From the NCBI GenBank assembly GCA_013397695.1, contig VYZI01000674.1, positions 1-64,000 of the forward strand: a stretch of DNA of 64,000 nucleotides, written 5' to 3'. A model generated the notes under the pieces. The model ran no database searches. It was not told the DNA's origin and worked only from the letters and a program-made list of their open reading frames with translations. Source of the DNA: Centropus unirufus. Lineage: Eukaryota; Chordata; Aves; Cuculiformes; Centropidae. The position numbers and the translations under genes are program-made. The first letter of the stretch is position 1. The number at the start of each line of letters is the position of its first letter. Positions 35,373 to 47,134 of the stretch are shown piece by piece.

Positions 35373-38300
35373 CCTCCTGTTAAGCTGAACTGCATCTAAC
35401 CTTACTCCTTTCTCTGGCTGGCTCTGGACTGCAAACCAATCAGAAAAAACAGCCCAGATTACAGAAGAAAGCCTCGAGGCTGTGCCAAGACACCAAGGCC
35501 AGTGCACATCAGAGGACCACGCTTCTAGACACAATCAATAAAGCACATATTTTACAACCCTTGTTGTCAACTCCAAATGCCTGAACTTGGGACGTATTAG
35601 TTTTCAGACCATCTTTGAACAAACTGAGATGCTATACAATTAATGCAGTCATAATAGGATAAAGCAAAGAACTCCAAATATTTTCCAGTTAGGAAATTAG
35701 ACTAATTTTTGCATTTGATAAAATTTCCCAGACACCTTTAATTTCTGGAGTGCTGCGCGCTCCCTACCTTCTCCATCACACATTACCAGAAGGGTAAGGG
35801 AGCTTTCCAGCTTTCCTGACATTCAGAACTGAGAGGTTAGCTCCAGAGGGGACTTACACATAATCCCTCTGTACTCTAGGAATCTGAGAATGCCACCTGA
35901 GAACCTACAGACAGCGGTGACCAATCATCTTGGGAATGGCACTTCAAATCCTGTACGGATCAGTGATGAATGTGAAATCTCCCATCTGACAGCTCTGTGG
36001 CAGGGCTGGTGTAGGGATAACGGCAGACGTTGCCCCACTCCATGCTAACAGAGCAGCTGACACTAGTTATCTTAATATATCTGCATTGTGTCGTCCCTAG
36101 GGCGGCACTGCCTAAGCCAGCCCCGGAGCCACTAGAATTAATACAGCTTTGGTACAGTGCTGTGCTTAGGTTAATTAGCTCTGCTTAAAGGAGGAAGCGG
36201 GGAGGGGGGGCTAATCAGCAAGGGCATGTTGCCAGGCTAATGTGATTACACTGCATGCAGGACCCCAGCTAGGATCTCTGCACCGAATTCCCTGCACAGT
36301 TGGAGTCAGTTCAGAACACCCAACTGCATTGCAAAACAGCCTAAGCCCACAGGAGCAGCCAAGCAGTGTCAGGCTGAGGGCTTCTCTCACCTGCTGTGTC
36401 AGTGACGGTTCCAGGTGCCTCGAGGGAGAGGAGAGGTACACAGCAATCCAGCTCCTGGCCATATCTTCCTGGCTCTCTAACAAAAGCAGACCAGGGACAC
36501 ACACTGCCAGGGGTTGTATCTGTGTCTTGGCGTTCAATAGTGCTTGAAAGATTTTCTATATGCAAATTTGTCTATTTTGGACCTAATCTGACTTTGGGTC
36601 TCCACAGCACCCTGAAGCCCCGAGTTCCACAGTTTAATTACACACTATTGAAAAAACCCTCACTCTTTAAACCTGCTGCCTAATAAGACTCTACTGCTAG
36701 TCTCTAGGAAAGGACGAGGACTGAGTGAGCCCAGAAACCGATTCTCAGCTCTCGTTGTAGTCATCAGGCACAATGACAGTGTCCCACACTCCCTCTAACA
36801 AATGTTGGTCTAATATCTGCTTTGTCCTCCAACAGAGACTGAACATTGCAGTTGTTATGCCTCAGCCTTCACAATTTTCCCCAATTGCTCTTTATTGCAG
36901 TCAGGCTGATGGCGGAAGGGCTGCAATGCTGCTAGTTGGTCAGTAAAGTGCTTTTCTGCTTGGATAACCAGAGCATGGGATAAAACTGTGGTGCAAAGGG
37001 CTGCTGATGGTTAGCAGGGTTGTTGTAGGAACTGAGAGGTGCTTCTGCAGCATTTATAAAATGATTCTCTCTCTACCTACTTACCCTCTTGCAACTGTGC
37101 TGCAGCTGGTGCTTCCTCAGGAGGGTGAATATGCAAGTAAGTACCCAGTTTCACCAGATATTTAAAGAACAAGAGGCATTGGAAAACCTGGGGGGAGGAG
37201 GAACGGAAGGATGAATGTGAAGAGCAGAGAGCTTGAGAAAATGCCAGTGTAGCAGACAGATCTTGAGGAGAGATGAGGCTCTGCAAGGAGAGATTATGGC
37301 TTTGCTGGGCTCTGCAACGCTGACAGCAGCAATTCCTACTTCTCATCAGTCATTCTTCAACGTGTACCTGAGAAGATAAGACAGGAGAGCCCAGGCTCTC
37401 TGTGGGATGCCCATGACTGCTTGCATCCTGAAGATGGATCCTGGGAGACTGAAGCCCAGATTCTTTCTCAGTCTTGTTCCAAGAAGTATGGCTGCAGTAA
37501 GCAGCATAATCACCGCTCCCCAAAGCCTCAAGGTTACAGAGTCTGCTGGGGGTGATGAGTGGAAGTGTGTGCTTGTGGTGACTTGACATAAATATTAATC
37601 CAACCAATAATTTGTATATTGGTTTGGACAGGAAACACTCTTCCTTTCTTGTGAGCCAGAGTTTCTGCAGGTTGTGGGGTAATTTCACAGCCATTGATGA
37701 ACTTACATGTGAAAGTTTGACCTGATCCAAGAACAGCTGACAAGAGCCTTGTGTCTATGCTCCTGTTTATGGACTTCACCATCAACCTGCACCAGCTTGG
37801 CACTCACTGGACTCCACAGTAAACTCATTCAACCCACTAATCCAGCAGAAAACTAACCCAGAAGAAAGAAATCATCTGCGTGAAGGTCTGAGAAGTAGGA
37901 AAGTTGGTGTACAAGAGTGAAATGGGGCAACTGAGTATAGTGGCAGGGAGCTCCCGGCTGAGAATGGGCATGTGCAACCCCTGGCAGCCAAAGCTGCCAG
38001 ATCGTTTCAGTTATAAAATGTAACAGCACAACAGGTCTTTGGGAAATGTTTCTATTATAATTTTTCAGAATGTACTTGCAGCAATATTCTTTCCCATGTA
38101 GGAAACAGCCACCAGTCTGGGGTGCAAAGATGTTCTGGAGCTAGGCACCAGACTGAAGTTGAGAGGTAGAAGTTAGCTCCTGAACCTGCTGCTGACATTG
38201 CGACCATGGGTAAGTAATTCCAGGCACAACACACTCAGCAAAGCAAGATGGGACAGACAGGCCCCTTCTAACTGTGCCTCTGGGACTGGAAATAAAACAG

Positions 38301-41093
38301 ACACTTCAGAGTGCCAGATCTCAATAGCTATTCTGATTCAGAATAGCCTTCCTTTTTAGGGAAGGCACTGAGCCAAGCTTAGATGATGGCTGTGCCACTT
38401 CCAGAGCCAGAGCTGGTGTGAGTGCTCTGTGCCACATGGGACTCTCTGCTTGTACTCAGAAACCTCGGTACTACACTGTCTTGGAGGGTGCAACTTTCCT
38501 CTCCAGATCCTCCATGTGTCCTACCACCCCATCAATCCTATAGAGCTTCCCTGCCTTGCAGAAACCAGCGTAGCCTGAAGTCAGATGATACAGGAAGAGA
38601 TTTAGATTGGACAGGGATTGAGGGTCCAAATGTTCAATGGATCCAACCCAGAGTGAGACAGGCCTGCTACAGAAAGCAAGAGACAGCACACCTTGGCTTT
38701 TTTTCCTCTTTTCAAAAGCCCTGATTTTACAAGGGAAGAACAAGTTGGTTTGGCAGAAAGCTAGACATTCTGTGACTTCACCATGAACTCCCTCCTGAAG
38801 GTTACACAAAGCAAAGCCTGTTAGAACACTTACCAGCTATAGCCTTCTGTTCTTTTACTCCATTTCTGCCGTTCCTCTCCTCCCCACCATTCTTCAGTTG
38901 CTCCCAGAACAACTGCTGAAGTCTCTGGAGCCCAAGCCTCTGCTGTGGTAAGAGGCAGAGCCCTGCATGCAGCCCAAAGGTGCACTCTGCAGTCCCTCAA
39001 CTGCTGTCTGCTCCTACCAATCGACCTCCAAAGTTGTTGAGATTCTTTACTTATAATATGCTTCAACAGACACATTGTCCCATGAGGACTGAACTAAATT
39101 GACTTGCAGGGCTGCAAAGCACAAAGCAGCCTCATTTTAATCATGGCTATTCAAGTGCTAAGGAATGCAGAAAGTAAATACATATTTGCTTTTAGGCCAT
39201 CATTTGTCCCATTTGCAAGAGGAAAATGAACTTACTCAGTCCTTGAGGCTTTTAATCCTAGGGGAGTATCTTGGGAAATGAATCTGCTACAACCACTACA
39301 CAGGAAATACACTCTTTGTTAAATCCTCTACCCACTGCTTTTGTCACAAAGCTTTTCTTCTGGCTCTATTAACCCTCTCACATCCCCACATTCTAATAAG
39401 GTTTTAACATTTCACACTTCTGCTGCCAGAGCAGCAGACCCTGCTGGCTCACTGGTGACTGATTTCCCCGAGTTCTGACTGCAACCTGACTTCTAGAGTC
39501 AACCTCTACCCTTGTCTTTAGGTCTGGCTTGAGAAAAAAAATCATAGTTCCCAGTCCTGCAGGTATAAACTTGGCTGCAGCTAGGCTGACCAGGTGGTTG
39601 GATTTGCAAATCACTCCTTGAATTCTGTGCTACTTCAAACACATTTGAATAAATACTCTGCATACACAGATTTGATAAGCTTGCACTCCTGGTGCTGCAG
39701 TGTCCCTCTCTTTGGCATACCTTACCCTCATTTAGAATCAGTCCAGCCAACGTGTAACACCATAGTAAATCTCTATACAAAGCCCAGCACTATAACTTCA
39801 CCCCGGTCCTCCACACTTCTCCTGGGCTTTTTCCACCTTTCAGCTCTAGCTGAAGTCTGAGACCTTCCTTGTCCTTAGAGCATGGTTCAACCTCTGTTCT
39901 TCTTTGCTTTCACTCCCTGCCTTACTGCAAGGTCTATCTGTGGCCCACTGTTGTAGTCCCCATCTCTCAAGCCTGTTCTTAGGACATCTAACAAATTATT
40001 TCTCCTACCTCTTCCCTGCACTTAAGATCCACCTAGCCTGTGCATGCCAGCCATAGCGTGCCCACTGAGAAAGAACTGCCCTTCCATTTAATCTAACTGC
40101 ACTGTCAGGCTCAGAATAGGGCTAGCAACTGATTCTTCCTCTTCTTAATCTTCAGATCAAATGTATCCATCAGATCCTCGCCACCACACCTTCTTGCCTA
40201 TGGTCTCCAAGCCACCCAGGCCCTTGCTCTTTCCACGGTTGCTTTCCAATGAGCTCTCCTGCTCTGTGGAGCTGCAGGTCAACTGACTTAACATGGCAGC
40301 AGTTTTATCTCTCTATGTCCTAGAGAGAAAAGTATCATTGCACCCACAGCCCCTTTGCTGGAGAAAACAAAAGGTCATTGTGCAGACAGCAATATATGGA
40401 AGGCATGGAATGAACAAAGGAATCAATGTGGTTCTGTGAGTTACCCTTCATCAGCGAATCACAGTGACTGACCCTGTTTGCCCCTTACCACCTTACAAAT
40501 TCACAGTGCCGCCTCAAAACCACCACCACCTGTTACTGCTGCTGCAGAGGTAGCCTGAGCCATTTTGACACTTCTGTCTGCGCCCTGCATTATGCAATTC
40601 AACACCTGTGCAGTTAATTTGATAGCTACCTGGGGAACCTGCACAGTGCTCCCAAGCTTTGATCTGTGCTTTGGGGTTTGTTAACGCAGCTTCACTCATG
40701 AGCACTGAAGTGAATAATCTGGATACTTTTGAAGAAAGTACCTGCTAAACAAAAGCTGTGCATTCTGGAACATTCACCTGGGATCTGAAACAAGATCTTG
40801 GAAAGGAAAAAGTGACCTACAGTTTTAGATACCAGTGACATTGATAACGTTGATCTAAAAAGGCAGTCAGAGACTGTAAGAATCACTCCCTTGCCCTACC
40901 TGATCTTGCATCAGATTCCTCCTGAGGGTCTGTTGGAGTGATTGGATGGGTACGAATTACCAATAAAGTGCTGCAGTGAAAGAGAAAGAAAACCTTTGGC
41001 CTCTCACATGGCTCATTGACAGCCCTGGCTACCTCCAGAGAGTACGTAACCCACCCCAGGGTTACATGAGGGTTTATAAGGCCCGGTCCTTAC

Positions 41094-41312
41094 CTTCTCC
41101 TGGTACTGACGCCGTGAGGAGTCCAGAGACTGGATTAGGGCTGTGGCATGGCCGATGAACATGGCATAGCAGGTGGCACCCACAATCATGCTCAGCATGG
41201 TGAGCCACACGTCTGACATGCCAACAGGAGCCTGCTGCCCATACCCAATGCAGAGCATGTGGCTCATGGCCTTGAACAGCGCATAGGAATACTGCTTCCC
41301 CCAGGAGTCATT
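41094..41312 (-). CDS. HCN4: HCN4 exon 4, pore helix, selectivity filter, S6
   Basis: The 219-nt exon (73 codons, phase 0 at both ends) follows the acceptor CTGTCTCTTTAG and ends at GAGAAG|GTAAGG. It begins NDSWGKQYSYALFKAMSH. NDS is the N-glycosylation sequon of HCN channels, needed for surface expression. The filter CIGYG (41238-41252) follows, then QQAP, then S6 (DVWLTMLSMIVGATCYAMF) and the start of the C-linker (HATALIQSLDSSRRQYQEK). Mammalian HCN4, from memory, has Arg where the first Gln after CIGYG stands here. The filter itself is intact, so a cation channel with mixed Na/K permeability is expected. Confidence 0.98.
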
Positions 41313-41488
41313 CTAAAGAGACAGATAGACAGACACAGCTTTAGCAGAGGGACAAGCCATTCTCCAAGGTAAACACATTTCAGAAAAGGATATCCTAACA
41401 CAAGACCCCAAATTCCATTTAAAATGCACTTCTACAGAACAAGCAATTTAACTCTCTGATGGCCTGGATGTGCTGAGCACTCTTGATT

Positions 41489-41630
41489 TAAAAAACAAAA
41501 AGACAAATAAACCAACAAACAAACAAAAAACAAAACTCCCAAAACAAAACCACAAAAAACCAAACAAAAACGAAACAAACAAAAAATCATCAAAACCAAA
41601 AACAAAATATAAAGCCAAAACCCAACCAAA
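41489..41630. repeat. A-rich (CAAA)n-like low-complexity block
   Basis: About 140 bases made almost only of A and C on the plus strand, in irregular CAAA and CAAAA units with very few G or T. It may be a decayed microsatellite or an expanded poly(A) tail, but no adjoining retroposon body is recognised. Confidence 0.85.
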
Positions 41631-44600
41631 TTTAGTCATTTGACATTGCAAGGGTTTTTAGGATTCCATGCACTCCTTCCAGCTAAACTTTCCAGAAAGC
41701 AAGCCAGGCTGTCTGACACACCTATAGCCTGTGATAAACTGAGAGGATGCATTGGGATAGATTCAAAATGACCCATGTGTGGGAGAAGGAACTGAAGCAA
41801 ATGATTGCTCCACTGGTAACAACTAACTGTTAAATAGAGCCTGAGCAAGGCTGCCAGCAGCGAGAGCTTAGGGTGGGGAAAATCACTCCCCAGCAATTTA
41901 GGAAATGGTCAGGATCTCTGGTCATTACCTGAAGAGATGGGAAGGGCAGAAAATTAAGATCAGCTGTCCAGACAGCAGGTCCTTCTCAGTGTAAAATGGG
42001 GCTTTTTTTCAGGGAGCTGAGAAACCTACAAATGGTCTCATCTGAGAGATGCAATAAACCAGGGTGAGAAACCGGCTGAGAACAACAGCTTCTCTAGGAC
42101 ACCCTGTGCTCTCCCAGCGCCACTAACACAAGGAGCACCTCACAACTACATCATGGGACACGGAGATAGAACCAGCACAAGTGGCATGATTATTCTGATT
42201 AGCTTGAGTTCATGGAACAGCTCAAGGTACATTTACTATCCTGTAGGTATTATATGCTAGCAAGTCCTTGCCACAAAGCCTTGTAAAGTAAAAGCACTGT
42301 CATCACACACCGCTATTACAAGGCAGGTGAAAAAATGCCTGCTACAGTGACATTGATTGCAGCACATAATCTGTACATTCATTGGTGTCTTTCTGTTCCT
42401 AGGAATGTGTTAACATTATAGATATAGCTGTGTGGATACACCTACCACGGCAACTTTGAAGGTCATTGTACAGAAGTCCTGGTTTGTGGCTCGTCGAACA
42501 GACAAGCCTTGCTTGCGTGAACTCCATCCAAGGAGACACAGCAGCCTCAGCACCAGGGACCAGTGATGCTGGGAGCCCTTTACTGGACACTTCTCTGCCA
42601 ACTGCCCTCCAAGTGTCACTAATGTTTATGGAAAGTTTTCAGGAAGCTTACAAACAGAAAGCAAAGAAAGTAAACAGAAGCAGAGCTGACTGTTGCTGTT
42701 TATGCAGAGGTGAAGAGCTGGGACCCCTGGAGAGCATTAATGCTTAGTTAGGTGATAAGCACATGGACAAAGACAGGTGATAGCGTTACCCTGGCCAAAT
42801 TTAGTTACGTTATGCAAGCCAGGCCTGGTTCACACTGCAACAAGAAGGGCAAAGCAACAGAAGTGACAGCGAAGTGGACACAGAAGAAGCAGTGCATTCA
42901 CAGCCACAGGAGAGGCTGCTCCCTGCTGGCGCCTGCCTGTCTGGGCTCAGCTACCTAACAAAGCAGAAACCTCTTCACCTTCTGCACTGGAAAAACCTGC
43001 CCTTGAGCCAAGAGAGAGAGACAAGGGACAATGTGGCCATTGGTGTCTCCCTTCCTGGCTCTTCAGTTGTCTTGCCAGTGCAGCCCAAATGAGCCAGCTA
43101 CAGATGAAGGCAAAGAGCACTTTGCTGCCTGTACATGGCAGCAGGAAGGGTCCCTCCACAGGGGCTGCCTGAAGTGAAAGCACCCAAGAAGTGAATCTAC
43201 TTGGTCCTTTGCCTCACCCATGTTTATGCTGTGGCTCCCAAAGTCCTGGTTACAGAAGTGGGGGTCCCATTTTTCCACCACCCATGTTTTGAGTCATTTT
43301 GCAGACCCACTTCTGATCTGTGAAGGCATCGAGTATATCATGCATCTTACACAGTTATCCCTCCATCTTCCCTGTTAGTTCCAGGAGCCACAGTCCCCTT
43401 CTCTCAGCCCTGGAGTAGAAGCAGCCACACAGCCATGGCAAGAGCTGTACACTCTAAAACCCATCCACAGTCCATGCTTCAGCAGGGAAGTTGTCATTCT
43501 GAGACAACAGGCAGGATCAGTCACACTTGACCAATCATTCTTTAAAATCACCTGTAAAGGTGGACAGCACATCACAGATTTGCTGGGGCAGAGGCAGTAG
43601 CACGAGTCCTCTCCCATCCCTTCTTTGTTAAATGAATTCCTTTCCCATGCAGGAATTTCCCACTGGAACCTGCAGAAACGCTGCTGCCTCCTAAGTTCAG
43701 TGTGGCAGAAGTTTAACAGGGCAGCACATTGCCACAATAGAGAGCAGGGAGAAAAGAAGTGCTGAAATGCAATTCCAAAGGGAATTTGGAATAAGAGACA
43801 GAATAAGAATAGCTGAGCTGAAATTTGATATGGGAAACTGCTTGCCAGGGTGTCTAATAGCCACAAATCATCAGAGTCTGAGAGGAGAATCTGGGTATCG
43901 GGCAGGTTCAAGTTTTAAAAGCCATTCTTCCAGTGACTTGCTGCTCAGGACTACTGGAAGCTTGCCAGTGTTTTGTAGGACATAGTCATCTAAAACTACA
44001 ACACCCCAGATTACTGAGCCCCCACAGCCTGCAGAAACACTTCCATCCCCCTGCGAACTCCACACTCACAAGTCACAACCCTAGTTCACACAAGCAGCTC
44101 GGTTCCCTGTGAGGGCAGCCTGTGTTGTGCCAAACTGAGGAGAGTGCTGAGTAATGACACTGAGGGGCGAGAGCTGAAGGAGAACACAGTGTTTAAGAAA
44201 CTGTCCTGATGAGAGTGAGGCACTTCCACAAAGGGGAAACGTGTCAGAGCAATTTCCCTTAGGTCCCAGTCTGAGTTGAGAGCATGGGATCCTCATGGCA
44301 TAGTCTGTGTGGTGACTGTTTATTGGTCTTGGTATATCTTTAGGTTCTAGGTCTGCCCTAAACCCTCTTGTTTTCCAAGAATAAGCAGGCAGGTCAAGAT
44401 GCAGTTCTTTAAGCCAGACTAGCAGTAGTGGTTCCAATTGTGTGATGGACACAAGTTACTGGCATCACAGTGTCTTATACCGTCGCAGCTTGTTTCCGGG
44501 ACTCATACCCCCACACTCAATGTATCACTGTGCCAGTCCCCACACTGGGAGGGTTGTGCTACTTCAAATACCCTGGAGTGGCTAAAATGGCCCATTAAGG

Positions 44601-45856
44601 TAGTGAAATGAAGCCTTCAACTGCAGAAAGAAAATGATTCCTCATTAACCGAATCCCAAAGCAAGCTAAAATGGGGCTGCAGATGTGGGCTTGAAGATAG
44701 TCAAGAGGGATGTTATCTGAGACACATGCCAGGCACTAAGAGCTTTTGCAAAAGGGAGTTAAAATGACTGTAGCTGTTTCTCTGAGTGGTTTATAACATC
44801 CACACTGGCAGGACTATAAGGGTTGCTCTAGGATTACTGCCTGGACTACAGTGCTTCTGCTCAGATCCACCCTTGAATACTTGCAGATGCACTCCTGGAA
44901 CTCTTCACAGGCATTGCCGGGTTCTGCAGTTCCTTATAGAAGCACTTAAAGAAGCAGCCTGGTGTCTCACAGGATGTTCTGGGCCTGACGTAGCTGTCGG
45001 CATACCTGGATGAACCCTCACAGGTGAAGACCCCACAGAGAGAGCAGTAAAGACAGAGAAGTACTGCTGAATTCTTGGGGCAGGGACATAATCCACAGGC
45101 ACAATGTTAGGACTGATTTACACCACTGACATTTCACAGTAATAAGGAGCTGCCTGTAGTGAAAGGGCACGTTTTCGTCTTGCGAACTCTGCATCTGTCT
45201 CAGCAGTGATCATATCTGGCCACAGAGTTGTTACTCAGAGTTTGCTACAGCACACCACTTATGCCAAGTTGGGAAATAAGGCCTCTGAGCACACACACCC
45301 CCCCCCATCCCTCTCCAGACTGTGCTGTAACCACTGGGCTGCAAAGACAAACCTTTGGTTCCAGTATAAAGGAAGGGAACAGTGCGACAACAAATGGAGA
45401 TGGTAGGTCAAACTCCACATGGGACAGAACCTTCCTGTTCTGGGCTTATTTCCAGGAGAGCTTTGTAATGGGCTTCACCCAACAGAAGAGATTTTCTCAG
45501 GGCTCTGGGTGCACCACTTTTAATTGCCCAGGCAACCTTACCTCCACCCATGGACGCATTGTCCCTGGAACTCCATTTCAGGGAGGCCTCGACACTCAAA
45601 CCTTGCCTGAAGATGTATGTGTGCCCAGCCCTGGGCCCTGAGCATATGCACTCGCCTTGTTTCCAGCCTTGCCTCTGACTAACTGGACTTTCTGGGCAGG
45701 CCGTGACTATCACCCTGCCTTTACTGGAACGGCCAATGGACCCTGTTATTGCGTCTTCTGCATTGCTCACCCAGATTTGGACTGGTAGGACTGTGCCCTA
45801 GTTGGCAGGGGCACTGCCTGTGCTGGGGTCACTCTTGGCTCCTGGCTCACTTGCCA

Positions 45857-45903
45857 GTACTACTACTACAGCAGCCCTACTACTTATAGCAATTCTACTA
45901 CCC
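45857..45903. repeat. Imperfect (ACT)n stretch
   Basis: Interrupted ACT units (ACTACTACTAC, CTACTACTT, CTACTACC) form a short degenerate trinucleotide repeat. Confidence 0.5.
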
Positions 45904-47068
45904 CCAGAACATGATCATCTGCTAAATAGCTTCATATGCCTGCATGAGTACGAGGGATCTGCTGGACCAAAGGCTTGGGGAGAGTTGGGAATTGCACGAG
46001 AGGTCTATGCAGAATAGTTCTGTCTTCCATGACCATGCTGCATCCATTTCTCTTCCCCTTTTCTGTCAGCAACACTACAAGAATATATTGGGAACAAGAC
46101 TTAAGCCAAAAGGAAAGTTACTCTACCTCTTCTGGTAGAAGGGAAGATGATTACTACTTCCTATGCAAGGTCAATGTGTTTGACATGGGGATATCTGCCT
46201 TCCCTGCAGGGTTTAGCAGTTCAGCATAATTCCCAAGGGAGTGAGCCACATGTTCTCAGCAGAGCTCAGGTTTCTCTGATGAGGAGCTGCCAGGCAAGGG
46301 TCATGGGGAGATGCTGCTGTCCGAACACACGCTGCTCCACAGCTGACTCACTAGTGTTTCACTTTTTAATAAAGTGCCCTGTAGGGAAGCTGATGCTGAA
46401 ACCCCTGAAACTAGGGCTGAGTAATTAATACTGAACACATCCTTCCCTGCCATGTCAGAGCCATTTCAGGAAGGAATCATGCACAGACTCACACCTTCTG
46501 TAATTGCTAATGATGAAACATGGTTTATGTAGAGAATACCAAGGTGAACCGAACCCAGGGATTTACTGAGCCCCTAGTATGCTTTTGGCAACACCAGACG
46601 CCTCAGAGATTCTGTGGGAGAGGATCAAACCTTTAGGAAGAAGATGGGAAGTGAGGGATCTTCTTTCCTTGCTGCATTGGAATCAGAGCTAGTGTTATGG
46701 ACTGCCAAGTAGCTAGGTGAGAAAGTCCGGATCAGTGAAAGAGCAGCATATGCAAGGATAAAACCTCCAAAGCCTTTGGCATCTCACTTTCAGCTCTTCT
46801 TGTCTGTAGCAGCCTCAGAAGATTCCATTTTTCCTACAGTGGTTCTATCCCAGCTGTTTGGCTCCTGTGTGTAATCAGGGAAGTTGTGCAACAGGTATAT
46901 TTATCTCGTCAATGCTGTGACCATGTGAAAAACAGAATGCTCCCAAATCCAACCTACCAACTCTCTGTCACAGACAGGTGCCATCCTGGTTTCGCTTCTC
47001 CCTGTCGATCACAGGTCTCTGGAAACTACCCTCATGATCTTGGCCCCAAAGTCTGAGAAAAGCCCAGA

Positions 47069-47134
47069 GCCTTCTTATTTCCTGGCTTAGGAAATAATTT
47101 CTTATTTTTGGTGCCTTCTTATTTCCTGGCTTAG
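47069..47134. repeat. Perfect 22-bp direct repeat, 44 bp apart
   Basis: The sequence beginning GCCTTCTTATTTCCTGGCTT occurs identically at 47069-47090 and 47113-47134. The intervening 22 bases are related but diverged. It is a small local duplication in intron 3. Confidence 0.9.

Larger units (their letters stand above)
27935..41093 (-). other. HCN4: HCN4 intron 4 (about 13 kb)
   Basis: It runs from the donor GAGAAG|GTAAGG to the acceptor of exon 5. It contains a CR1 fragment (about 35060-35372) and a short ATTT repeat near 33948-33967. No conserved exon or RNA gene was recognised in the remaining DNA on either strand. Confidence 0.88.

Noticed and set aside
43375..43911. 178-codon minus-strand open frame in intron 3
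   Set aside because: The hydrophobic start suggests a membrane protein, but composition is erratic, there is no recognisable family, and it lies between two certain HCN4 exons.
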